Assembly (NCBI GenBank): GCA_051530055.1
Contig: CM121343.1
Location: 806,001-870,000 of the forward strand
Source: Neoechinorhynchus agilis
Lineage: Eukaryota > Acanthocephala
Direction: 5' to 3'
Length of the DNA: 64,000 nucleotides
Of the stretch, positions 25,835-38,104 are shown one piece after another (position 1 is the first letter of the stretch; the number at the start of each line of letters is the position of its first letter). A program made the position numbers and the translations under genes. Under the pieces are notes generated by a model. It searched no databases. It saw nothing but the letters and a program-made list of their open reading frames with translations, and was not told the origin of the DNA.

Positions 25835-28800
25835 CCGCTTTTTAAGATTTGAACGCTTTTTAATCTAGACTCAGAATCTCACGGTTCTTCGTTGCACCAA
25901 AGAATAAATACTAATTTACCTTTTAAATATATTAAGCCTATATTTTCAATATAAAACGAATGAGCACTAAGATGTGTATCTAATTTGACCCCGCTTTTTA
26001 AGATTTGAACCTTTTTTTAATCTAGACTAAGAATCTCACGGTTCTTCGTTGTATCAAAGAATAAATACTAATTTGCCTTTTAAATATATTAAGCCTATAT
26101 TTTCAATATAAAACGAATGAGCACTAAGATGTGTATCTAATTTGACCCCGCTTTTTAAGATTTGAACATTTTTTTAATCTAGACTAAGAATCTCACGGTT
26201 CTTCGTTGTATCAAAGAATAAATACTAATTTACCTTTTAAATATATTACGCCTATATTTTCAATATAAAACGAATGAGCACTAAGATGTGTATCTAATTT
26301 GACCCCGCTTTTTAAGATTTGAACCTTTTTTTAATCTAGACTAAGAATCTCACGGTTCTTCGTTGCACCAAAGAATAAATACTAATTTACCTTTTAAATA
26401 TATTAAGCCTATATTTTCAATATAAAACGAATGAGCACTAAGATGTGTATCTAATTTTGACCCGCTTTTAAGATTTGAACATTTTTTAATCTAGACTAAG
26501 AATCTCACGGTTCTTCGTTGTATCAAAGAATAAATACTAATTCTACCTTTTAAATATATTAAGCCTATATTTTCAATATAAAACGAATGAGCATCAGTGA
26601 TGTATCTAATTTGACCCCGCTTTTTAAGATTTGAACCTTTTTTTAATCTAGACTAAGAATCTCACGGTTCTTCGTTGCATCAAAGAATAAATACTAATTT
26701 ACCTTTTAAATATATTAAGCCTATATTTTCAATATAAAACGAATGAGCACTAAGATGTGTATCTAATTTGACCCCGCTTTTTAAGATTTGAACCTTTTTT
26801 TAATCTAGACTAAGAATCTCACGGTTCTTCGTTGCATCAAAGAATAAATACTAATTTGCCTTTTAAATATATTAAGCCTATATTTTCAATATAAAACGAA
26901 TGAGCACTAAGATGTGTATCTAATTTGACCTCTGCTTTTTTAAGATTTGAACATTTTTTTAATCTAGACTAAATCCCCACGGTTCTTCGTTGTATCAAAG
27001 AATAAATACTAATTCTACCTTTAAATATATTAAGCTTATATTTTCAATATAAAACGAATACACTAAAATGTGTATATAATTTTACCCCGCTTTTTAAGAT
27101 TTGAACCTTTTTTTAATCTAGACTAAGAATCTCACGGTTCTTCGTTGCACCAAAGAATAAATACTAATTTACCTTTTAAATATATTAAGCCTATATTTTC
27201 AATATAAAACGAATGAGCACTAAGATGTGTATCTAATTTGACCCCGCTTTTTAAGATTTGAACATTTTTTTAATCTAGACTAAGAATCTCACGGTTCTTC
27301 GTTGTATCAAAGAATAAATACTAATTTACCTTTTAAATATATTAAGCCTATATTTTCAATATAAAACGAATGAGCACTAAGATGTGTATCTAATTTGACC
27401 CCGCTTTTTAAGATTTGAACCTTTTTTTAATCTAGACTAAGAATCTCACGGTTCTTCGTTGCACCAAAAAATAAATACTAATTTACCTTTTAAATATATT
27501 AAGCCTGTATTTTCAATTCAATACAAAACGAATGAGCACTAAGATGTGTATCTAATTTGACCCCGCTTTTTAAGATTTGAACCTTTTTTTAATCTAGACT
27601 CAGAATCTCACGGTTCTTCGTTGTATCAAAGAATAAATACTAATTTACCTTTTAAATATATTAAGCCTATATTTTCAATATAAAACGAATGAGCACTAAG
27701 ATGTGTATCTAATTTGACCCCGCTTTTTAAGATTTTAACATTTTTTTAATCTAGACTAAGAATCTCACGGTTCTTCGTTGCACCAAAGAATAAATACTAA
27801 TTTACCTTTTAAATATATTAAGCCTATATTTTCAATACAAATGAATGAGCATCGGCGATGTGTATCTAATTTGACCCCGCTTTTTAAGATTTGAACATTT
27901 TTTTAATCTAGACTATGAATCACGGTTCTTCGTTGTATCAAAGAATAAATACTAATTTACCTTTTAAATATATTAAGCCTATATTTTCAATATAAAACGA
28001 ATGAGCACTAAGATGTGTGCATCAATTGACCCCGCTTTAAGATTTGAACCTTTAATCTAGACTAAGAATCTCACGGTTCTCTGTTGCATCAAAGAATAAA
28101 TACTAATTTGCCTTTTTAAATATATTAAGCCTATATTTTCAATATAAAACGAATGAGCACTAAGATGTGTATCTAATTTGATTCCGCTTTTTAAGATTTG
28201 AACCTTTTTTAATCTAGACTCAGAATCTCACGGTTCTTCGTTGCACCAAAGAATAAATACTAATTTACCTTTTAAATATATTAAGCCTGTATTTTCAATT
28301 CAATACAAAACGAATGAGCACTAAGATGTGTATCTAATTTGACCCCGCTTTTTAAGATTTGAACCTTTTTTTAATCTAGACTAAGAATCTCACGGTTCTT
28401 CGTTGCATCAAAGAATAAATACTAATTTGCCTTTTAAATATATTAAGCTCATATTTTCGTCATAAAACGAATGAGTTATCAAGATGTGTATCTAATTTGA
28501 ATCCCCGCTTTTTAAGATTTGAACCTTTTTTTAATCTAGACTAAGAATCTCACGGTTCTTCGTTGCACCAAAGAATAAATACTAATTTACCTTTTAAATA
28601 TATTAAGCCTATATTTTCAATATAAAACGAATGAGCACTAAGATGTGTATCTAATTTGACCCCGCTTTTTAAGATTTTAACATTTTTTTAATTTAGACTC
28701 AGAATCTCACGGTTCTTCGTTGCACCAAAGAATAAATACTAATTTGCCTTTTAAATATATTAAGCCTATATTTTCAATATAAAACGAATGAGCACTAAGA

Positions 28801-30730
28801 TGTGTATCTAATTTGACCCCGCTTTTTAAGACTTGAACATTTTTTAATTGTAACGTATAACCACGGTTCTTCGTTGCATCAAAGAATAAATACTAATTTG
28901 CCTTTTAAATATATTAAGCCTATATTTTCAATATAAAACGAATGAGCACTAAGATGTGTATCTAATTTGACCTCCGCTTTTTTTATGATTTGAACCTTTT
29001 TTTAATCTAGACTAAATCTCACGGTTCTTCGTTGCATCAAAGAATAAATACTAATTTGCCTTTTAAATATATTAAGCCTATATTTTCAATATAAAACGAA
29101 TGAGCACTAAGATGTGTATCTAATTTGACCCCGCTTTTTAAGATTTGAACCTTTTTTTAATCTAGACTCAGAATCTCACGGTTCTTCGTTGCATCAAAGA
29201 ATAAATACTAATTTGCCTTTTAAATATATTAAGCCTATATTTTCAATATAAAACGAATGAGCACTAAGATGTGTATCTAATTTGACCCCGCTTTTTAAGA
29301 TTTGAACATTTTTTTAATCTAGACTAAGAATCTCACGGTTCTTCGTTATATCAAAGAATAAATACTAATTTGCCTTTTAAATATATTAAGCCTATATTTT
29401 CAATATAAAACGAATGAGCACTAAGATGTGTATCTAATTTGACCCCGCTTTTTAAGATTTGAACCTTTTTTTAATCTAGACTAAGAATCTCACGGTTCTT
29501 CGTTGCATCAAAGAATAAATACTAATTTACCTTTTAAATATATTAAGCCTATATTTTCAATATAAAACGAATGAGCACTAAGATGTGTATCTAATTTGAC
29601 CCCGCTTTTTAAGATTTGAACCTTTTTTTAATCTAGACTAAGAATCTCACGGTTCTTCGTTGCACCAAAGAATAAATTCTAATTTACCTTTTAAATATAT
29701 TAAGCCTATATTTTCAATATAAAACGAATGAGCACTAAGATGTGCATCTAATTTGACCCCGCTTTTTAAGATTTGAACCTTTTTTTAATCTAGACTAAGA
29801 ATCTCACGGTTCTTCGTTGCACCAAAGAATAAATTCTAATTTACCTTTTAAATATATTAAGCCTATATTTTCAATAGAAACAATGAGCACTAAGATGTAT
29901 CTAATTTTGACCCCGCTTTTTAAGATTTGAACCTTTTTTTAATCTAGACTAAGAATCTCACGGTTCTTCGTTGCACCAAAGAATAAATTCTAATTTACCT
30001 TTTAAATATTGCTTCATATTTTCAATATAAAAACGAATGAGCACTAAGATGTGTATCTAATTTGACCCCGCTTTTTAAGATTTGAACCTTTTTTTTAATC
30101 TAGACTAAGAATCTCACGGTTCTTCGTTAAAACTAAAGAATAAATACTAATTTATCTTTTAAATATATTAAGCCTATATTTTCAATATAAAACGAATGAG
30201 CACTAAGATGTGTATCTAATTTGACCCCGCTTTTTAAGATTTGAACCTTTTTTTAATCTAGACTAAGAATCTCACGGTTCTTCGTTGCACCAAAGAATAA
30301 ATTCTAATTTACCTTTTAAATATATTAAGCCTATATTTTCAATATAAAACGAATGAGCACTAAGATGTGTATCTAATTTGACCCCGCTTTTTAAGATTTG
30401 AACCTTTTTTTAATCTAGACTAAGAATCTCACGGTTCTTCGTTGTATCAAAGAATAAATACTAATTTACCTTTTAAATATATTAAGCCTATATTTTCAAT
30501 ATAAAACGAATGAGCACTAAGATGTGTATCTAATTTGACCCCGCTTTTTAAGATTTGAACCTTTTTTTAATCTAGACTAAGAATCTCACGGTTCTTCGTT
30601 GCGCTAAAGAATAAATACTAATTTACCTTTTAAATATATTAAGCCTATATTTTCAATTCAATATAAAACGAATGAGCACTAAAATGTGTATATAATTTTA
30701 CCCCGCTTTATAAGATTTGAACATTTAGGA
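25835..30730. repeat. 157-bp AT-rich satellite, about 31 tandem copies
   Basis: GACCCCGCTTTTTAAGATTT recurs with an exact 157-bp period at the left end (25989, 26146, 26303) and on to 30700. Each unit carries TTAATCTAGACTAAGAATCT, CACGGTTCTTCGTTG, AAATATATTAAGCCTATATT and AACGAATGAGCACTAAGATG. Variation is concentrated at a few positions (GTTGCACC / GTTGTATC / GTTGCATC, ACCTTTT / ACATTTT). Some units are degraded with small indels, such as near 27000-27070 and 28840. The length is close to one nucleosome. Non-coding. Confidence 0.95.
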
Positions 30731-32101
30731 TCGCTTAAAATTGTTAACTGTGCTTTTACGATATTCTAAAACCACTAGAGACCATTTACGGACGTACTTT
30801 CCGATGTACTAGTATCCACTCGTCCATTGTTGTTGTTCATGAACTTCGTACAATTTTTGATATGTCTTAGAGGCAAAAATTCCGATCTCAGAGTTCACTA
30901 GCATTTGTACTATCTTAAAATCACTGAGAACAATAGAAACCCGACACTCGAACAACTCTTTGTGTTGAAACACTGATTTGTTTTCGAGAAGTCCCTTATT
31001 TCACACAATAAATAGTCATTATATACTCTTCGATTAATGATATATATAATTGAAAAATAGTGTCCTTGCATAAGCTCACTTGCAAGATTTCCAGACCTTT
31101 TGAATTGTATTTTCGGCTGTTCTCTTTACGGTCATTTAAAATTTGGACTAGCGTGGAATTGATGGCAAAGTAAGTTCTCGATTTTAAATTACAAATTGGC
31201 AATCCTTATTATTGATTTTTGCACGGCGATTATTTGGTATTCAACATAAAGACATAGGAATTACCTTATAAATTCAGACGTTAACAATTACACTGGGAAA
31301 GTATGAATTATAAGAGCCGAATAATGATTTGAAGCCATCCGATCCCTTGCCGCTTGATTTCTGTATAATGACCCTTTTTTTGTTAGATAACACGAATTGG
31401 ATCCATGTACCTTCGGGTCCTTTTTGTAGCATTGTTTTTTTATGAAGATAGGGCAATCGTTATTTTAGCGATAAACAATATTGGATTGCATCTATGGAAT
31501 GCGGATTGGGTGAGGTTGGGGGAAGTCCGTTCAGGTTGGAATATTCGGTCGGGGTATGTACGTTCTCGTGGTTATTGTTTGTAGGGCTCGTGGATCGGTG
31601 CCACATCCTCGGTAAAATAATGGATTCGAGCCGGTCCAGCCTTATGTAATGGTGAGATTAGATATTTTCTCCCTCAAACGGGCGTTTAAAACCCGAATAA
31701 TTTTTGAACTGGCCGATCTAAATTTTTAGTAAGTACTTTTCACGACTATTTTTAATTGCGTTTTTTATACTGATTTTCGAATGCGTATTCGACATTTCGC
31801 TCCATTTATGGTCTTCTTATTTTTAATAGTGATCAATTGTGATTACAGCATCGTTAATAATGATGACTGGTCTCGTTGGAGGATTGGAAATGGTAACACG
31901 TCCCTCTAAGGCGGACAGATTAACGGCATCTTGGCCACAGGTGGAAACAATCAAGCTCGAAGCATAATATACGAGGTGATTAATCTTTTGACAGTCATAC
32001 TTTTCTTGAACATAAAGTCACACAATAAGGCAATTTATTTAAGCTCTAGTCATTTGGCCTTGTACTTAAACGAAAGTTTTGAATTTATGTAGTACAACAA
32101 T
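30731..32101. other. Intergenic; dispersed repeat copy at 31365-31510
   Basis: No gene is supported. 31365-31510 contains GTTAGATAACACGAATTGGA, GGGCAATCGTTATTTTAGCG and ATAAACAATATTGGATTGC, related to 1843-2020 partly in inverted form. Short minus-strand frames (31202-30996, 31456-31274) overlap it and are not convincing. Confidence 0.4.
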
Positions 32102-32908
32102 TTATACAGTAGGATACGCTGATGGACTAGTTGTACGGATCCGAGGTTGTTGTTGTTGTTGTTGTTGTTGTAGGCTGTATTGATTTGAATATGGGATCAA
32201 ATGATGCTGATGATGTTGGCGGCGGCGACAAAACTCGTTTTGTTTGCATGGTATGGTTGGATCATAAGTGGAACAAATGAATGGATGCTGCCCATCAGTA
32301 CCAATACCATGCCATGAATAAGCTTTGTCCATTAGAGCATGCTGACTTGATTGAAAATCGGTAATCCAATATGATCGGTTCTAAAAATCAAGGAATTCAC
32401 AAACGACTTATAAAAAAAAGAGAGGATACCGAAAATCCATCGTTATTCACAGAATACATTTCAGTTATGTATTGAGGATTATTGATAGGAGGTATTTGGC
32501 AGATCGGTGTCGTCGCCGTCCTTAGATCACATGGAGACATCATATTAGTATTTTCAGGTCGAATAGATAAAAACTTTGGATCGCTATTCGCTTGCACCAC
32601 GTTTTCCTTTCGCACGGTTTGCTGTTTGTACTTACTGCACTTTCTGTATTTGGCTCTCCTATTTTGGAACCACACCTTTAATTAGTAGATACAAAAAATG
32701 ATATTTTTTTTGTAATGAACAATACCTGGATAGTAGAAATACTTAAATTACAAAATTTAGCTAAATCCTCCCTAACCGAAATGTCAGGGTAATGCGTCGC
32801 CCGAAAAACTTTTTCAAGTCTTTCCAGTTGCGGGTTTGAGAAAGTAGTTCGATTTCTTCGAGATTTGTCGCATTTTTTCAAACTGCCGGACAAACTACGT
32901 GACGCCAT
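32102..32908 (-). CDS. Paired-like (PRD class) homeodomain transcription factor, 3 exons
   Basis: Minus-strand exons 32908-32726, 32675-32430 and 32380-32102, all phase 0, GT-AG, 708 nt, 235 residues. The homeodomain occupies about residues 16-75: [34 protein letters not shown], then after the intron [12 protein letters not shown]. Gln at homeodomain position 50 and the intron between positions 46 and 47 are typical of paired-like genes. No paired domain upstream and no OAR motif seen downstream. The C-terminal part is rich in Pro, Asn and Tyr, with an eight-Gln run near the end, as in activation domains. A nuclear sequence-specific DNA-binding protein, probably in neuronal or cell-fate specification. 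Subfamily (PRRX-, PHOX- or UNC-42-like) undecided. Further 5' exons cannot be excluded. Confidence 0.9.
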
Positions 32909-34498
32909 AATAATCTATCAATTGAATTAGCTTGTGCAAATATTAGACGATGAAACCTCTTATCGATCGAATAGAAAAACTTGTTGGCACTAATATTGAC
33001 TGCTGAAGTCTTCAATATATCGAAGGCTTCTGGATTTATACACTAAAGACAGAAGAAATCGGAGGATAAGAAATGAGCCAGGACGAAATTGTCATTGGAG
33101 TGATACCGAAGGGTATACTCTACGATACTGCTTACCTCCAGGGAGACTGTAAGATATACACTTATCTTCTAAACGACGGAACTGTATAGAAATGAATACA
33201 ATCCCGTCTGTCAAAGAAGACCTCGATACTCGGTGCCAAATGTTATGCCAACGAAGGTCCCCCCTCCCCATCGGTAACACTCAGAATCAGCACACGTGCA
33301 ATTAATTAAGCGCGCAGTATTCTGATTGGCTAAAAGTTGATATGAAGAATAGTTGTTGACCGAATTTTTTTTAGTGCCATTTCGTCAACCATGTTGTTAA
33401 AAAATATTTTATTATTTGATTTTTAAGTGCTTACAAAATGTATTAATTATTATAAGATATTATGATTTTTTTTCAAACCTTTTTATATTTTATTAGAATC
33501 GAAATAATCTTAGTAGTCACAAAAAATTATTGTTTTTTCCTGTGTACTCAGATGGCGGCAACCTACATAATGCAAAATATGCCGCCTTGCAGTTTTTTGG
33601 TACTCACATCTTTCATTGTTGATCATAGAGGCAATAGTGCTAGTATACTTGAAACCTGAACTAATTTATCATAGAAATAAATGACAGTTATTTTACAATT
33701 TATAGCTTATGTTAGTTTGAGGATGGTGAATATAAAATAAATACCAATGGCAAATTTGTATCCGTTCGGTGAAGTAAACTTGATCATACAGAACACAAAA
33801 TTATTTCTTCAAGATTAAATGAACATTTTACTCATTGAAATCGCAACTCAAAGAATCAACCAACATATGTTCAAAAGAAATAAATTTGAATTATAACCCC
33901 CCCGATTTAATGAAGACGAAAAAATTAGTAAAAACTTAAGGTGTAGTAAAGATGGAAATTTAGTGAATATTAATAATCAAAGAAGCGCAGTGATGTTTTT
34001 ATTATTGGTCTATTACGACTTTATTTTTTAATAAGTTCAGCACTTTTATCTGTGAATCAGATTGTTTAGGTTCAATGCAAATACTTAAAGAAATTGTTTT
34101 TGGTTTTTTCGCAGAAATTCTTTTATAGGGAATTTCCAAGTGTGATCAAGAAATGCGTCATTAGTACTTGCTTGAATCCGATTTCTAGAAGATTTTATTA
34201 CGAAGAAAATATTGACTAAAATCCAATCTTTAGCTTTAAGACTTATGATATTTGATTAATAGAAGTTCAAAGAGCAATCAATCGTTCTTAAAATATTAAA
34301 TGGATCGATCGAATAGCGATGACATGATGCAATATTTTGCATGTAATTTTTATAAATTCTCCATTGTATAAAAAATGATTGATCGTTGGCATCTAACGAT
34401 TATCCGACTTGTACTTAATCTACGTAATGTAAATCACTTATTGATGATGATGATAATTTAAGTAAATGTGTAACTTTCAAAAATTTAGAAGCATGATT
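32909..34498. other. AT-rich intergenic stretch, nothing recognised
   Basis: About 1.6 kb between two minus-strand genes, likely holding the homeobox promoter and the TINAG-like 3' flank. A CACGTG-containing word is seen near 33290. No gene, array or inverted repeat that I can support. Confidence 0.3.
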
Positions 34499-35914
34499 TT
34501 ATTTAGCAAAGCTTAAGTCAATGGGATAGTAGGTTTCCGCGTGACCCCATGTAGTAATGACATGCTGTTCAATCTCACATTGTCCAGCATAGATTCGAAA
34601 ATAGCCTTTTTCGCCCCATGAGGTGCCCCAAGAATTAGCACATATCCAGTATAGCCGATTATGATGATCGCTAGACCATCCCAAAATTCGAACTGAGTGA
34701 TAGTTACATTGGCTTCTTCTAAACTTAATGGACTGTGCGTAAATTCCACTTCTGTAAAATATAAAATCCGGACAAGCAAGCATCGTTCCTTGAACTGCTC
34801 CTCTTAGGACCAATTCGTACTGTACATCTTTTACACTTGGATATAGCCTATATGCTGGTCCGAATCTGAAAACTAAATCACGTTTAATTCTATTGTCCTT
34901 GCACATCACGGGCATGGTTTGTCCTCCAAGCATCAAGCGAATCCTGCGCTCATAAGGGAATGCACAACGGTCAACGTACTTGTCTTGACCACTCGAATAA
35001 GGATAGCATTCTTCTTTTACAGCCCCGAATCTGTTCAAAAAATTCCATATATTATCAAGGTCTATCTCCTTTACATCGCATTCCCTAACTTTTCCGCAGC
35101 TTAATGGAAACTGTATGGATAAAGGAGAAAAAGTTCGATTCCATATACGTTCCATGTGAGGTTGACGTGCAAATCGGTCAGCAGCAACATCAACTGCAGA
35201 CACAATGTGTGAAATTGGACACGTCTTTTGGTTTCTAATTCGTCCAATCGGCCATGAAAGTTTTCTTAAGTCAAAACTTTCTATAGGTAAAAAGTTATGT
35301 AGTCCCGGGTCGTGTTCGTAAAATTGCAACGAGTGCTTCACTTCTTGACTTGAGCCAAATACACGTCGTCGCAAATGTCCAACAGTTTTTCCAAGAAACG
35401 ACTTGTAGATTCCAGCTCGCCAAGTTGGTTCACTTGAATTAAGGTAGTTAATTTTGTTGATTGATTTGATCACTGCTTCGTCAACGGACAAAGAATCGTT
35501 TAAAGCATCGCCATGACAAAACCAACTGTACCTTTTATCACATTGACAAGAGATCGCGTTGAGAATTACCGATTGGCCTATTTCAACCTCTTTTCCATCA
35601 ACGAGACATGTTTTCGCCACTGTTGGATTTAATTTACAAATAATATCAAAGTCGGGACAACAATCACTTGAAGGATTTGTAGCTTCACAGAAAAAGTCAC
35701 AGTAACATTTTGAATCGTAGTATGGAACGAACAGAAGATCATTCCTGATTTGACTGCACTTTGTGGTTAAATCCCGGCAATATGGCACTTTTTTCTCCCA
35801 GAGTGCGTATTTGCAGTTGGTGAACGAATTCGACAAGGTAAAGGCCATAAACAAGAAATTTGAGATGTGAAGTACATCGATCACCATTATGTTAGACTCA
35901 GAATATATCCACAA
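34499..35914 (-). CDS. TINAG-like protein: somatomedin B domain plus inactive cathepsin B-like domain
   Basis: Intronless frame of 471 codons; a start at the internal Met at 35887 (462 residues) puts a hydrophobic signal peptide (LHISNFLFMAFTLS) at the front. A Cys-rich somatomedin B-like segment follows (CYCDFFCEATNPSSDCCPDF), then a second Cys motif, a propeptide-like region and a C1A papain-like domain. Where cathepsin B has the catalytic Cys (CGSCWAFS) this protein has TCPISHIVS, with Ser at the catalytic position, as in TINAG. The His (YHSVRILGW) and Asn (ANSWGTSWGEKGYFRIYAG) regions are kept. It should be a secreted, catalytically dead matrix or basement-membrane protein. Being intronless among intron-rich neighbours is unusual and could indicate an old retrocopy or intron loss. 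Confidence 0.9.
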   Translation of the reverse strand: MWIYSESNIMVIDVLHISNFLFMAFTLSNSFTNCKYALWEKKVPYCRDLTTKCSQIRNDLLFVPYYDSKCYCDFFCEATNPSSDCCPDFDIICKLNPTVAKTCLVDGKEVEIGQSVILNAISCQCDKRYSWFCHGDALNDSLSVDEAVIKSINKINYLNSSEPTWRAGIYKSFLGKTVGHLRRRVFGSSQEVKHSLQFYEHDPGLHNFLPIESFDLRKLSWPIGRIRNQKTCPISHIVSAVDVAADRFARQPHMERIWNRTFSPLSIQFPLSCGKVRECDVKEIDLDNIWNFLNRFGAVKEECYPYSSGQDKYVDRCAFPYERRIRLMLGGQTMPVMCKDNRIKRDLVFRFGPAYRLYPSVKDVQYELVLRGAVQGTMLACPDFIFYRSGIYAQSIKFRRSQCNYHSVRILGWSSDHHNRLYWICANSWGTSWGEKGYFRIYAGQCEIEQHVITTWGHAETYYPIDLSFAK

Positions 35915-38104
35915 AGATTGATCCGCTCGTTCCTATAGGGAAAAGGAGTAGAACTGAGCCGTCTTTTTTACAAATCAATAACGACTGCTGATAACGATCA
36001 CAGAAAGTAGGCGGCATGGGATTTAAACAAACAAAATGTCTCAGATTTACCTAGCTTAATAGCAATGTTTATTCGGCTGCAAGCTACGGTATACTGCTTG
36101 GTTACAAAGAGCTTAGATAATGATTTTATTGTTTCCACGGAGCACATGGCACCACTTTGTCGCTCTCATAGGTAAATAATACGGAGCTAGTTATCAAAGG
36201 TGACGACACAAAGGAGCCGGTTGCAGTGGCTGGGTCAAAGGTATTGAACGTATGGCTCCCGAATTCTGCGCTACTGGCGGCACCTTTACCGCTTACCTTA
36301 CTCCGCTACAGCTTCACTTGGTTTGAACCCACATGGAAACGTTTTTCGAGCAAGTGCTAATGATAATCCCGTTATGCACATCACCTACACATGGAACATT
36401 GTTGATATCTACTAGCATCTCAAGGCGTCAACAAACGGATTTGATCGGAAATATCATGTTTTCTGAAATCGGATTCCTACTTAATGTATCCATAACTATA
36501 ATGCACATGTAGAACCATCTAATTCCTTCACACTTTGACGCCGATGCAATCGCCCAAGATAGCCTAATTGAATACACTTGGTATTTAAAGAAGAGCGAAC
36601 TTATCGAAATCCGGGGGGGGGAATTAAACAAAACGCAACCTGTAAACTTTTATGTATATTCCGTGAAACTAGAGTTGTTGTAGTAAGCAGGAAAGATTTA
36701 ACACCAGGTATCTTCTACATGGATGAAGGAATCCGTAATGCAACAAATGGTCGGAATTCAGGTCGTTTGTATCTATCGTAACCTATTTGACGCTATCTTT
36801 TGTCGTTTTGTGCTACAAGTAATCATACTACCGTTCTGCTCATTGGATGTATAAACTAAAAATGAGATCGTAGTAGCCTTGGGTTCTTAGATATGCCTTC
36901 GAGCGTTGAGAGGAGGGAGCACAACTAGTGGACCGGGCAAATCGAATTGTACGGGTGGTGTACTTACAAATTGGTTTTCTCGTGTACTATTCTGACATTC
37001 CAACTAAGACCAAATCATTTGCATCACCGTCCAACATCTTTTAAAAACTGTGCAATAAAACACAAATTCCAAATGAAATTTATCATCGCTTTTTGATTTA
37101 AGACTGGTGTACGGATTTCACAGGATAAAACATGATTTACAAGCTTCCGCCATAAATGTCAGCCATTACATGCCATCAAGTAATAGGTTTCTTACTGGGA
37201 ATAGTAGGCTTAATAGATAACTCTCGGCTTGGAGGAATTTGCCGCGCCCGTTTATTCGAACTAATAATAATGTTTTTAGACTGAATAGTCGCTTGAACTT
37301 TGCCACCATTGGGCCCCAACAGTCAATATCAAGAAAACGGATAATAAAGAGCTTTTTTGCAGAACTCACCAATAAGGCTTTTCCACATTTTTGTAAAGGT
37401 AAACAGAATAGTTTTTCATTGTCAATGTCACATCCAACCAAGAAGTTCGTTTCGCTGATAGATAAAAGTTATGTCGCTCTCACACCGGTCGATTTAAAAG
37501 AATTACTAAAACTAGGATATGAGAAATCAGAGGTTTACTTCTGACTATGATTTTTAACGAGATAAATAATCATGATTGACAGTCGTACAAACGAAAAATT
37601 CTGCACTATAAACTTCTATGGCTTATAAATACCATTGTACAAAGCGACATTCTAGGCACGTTTGACCTAGATTTTCAGCACATATCAAACTGTAGAAACG
37701 TGATACAATCAAACCCGTTTAGTCCGTGATCAATTATCTTAACCTTATTTATTTGGGCATTCTATGTCTTTTACGAATGAAATGCCCTTGGGGTTGAGAG
37801 TGCCGCCGCTGATGAAATTACGGGAACAAAGGTGCTATTTTGTGCAGATTTAAATGCAATTTTTTAGCACGTTCTGTAAAACCTCAAAACAAATCCTTCT
37901 CTTCAATGAATATGCTTTAAAATTCCAGTTATTTCCTGAAATTTTTAATATTGGTTATTCTTTTCGACTCTCATAAAATGCAGTAAAATTCATTTCACTG
38001 ATCTATTTATTAGACCCCAAAAGCATTCCGTGAAAGGTACATCGACTGAATAAATGCTAAAAACGTTAGAAAAACGCGTTCATACGTTCTGACAATGCAT
38101 GTGG
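35915..38104. other. Intergenic stretch, no supported gene
   Basis: About 2.2 kb. A plus-strand frame at 37239-37544 ends in SLIDKSYVALTPVDLKELLK-like text that looks protein-like but has no partner exon or family. A G8 run lies at 36612. No tandem repeat seen until the 112-bp satellite begins. Confidence 0.3.

Noticed and set aside
25835-30730. CRISPR-like direct repeats
   Set aside because: The whole unit is repeated with no unique spacers, and the window is eukaryotic; this is an ordinary satellite.
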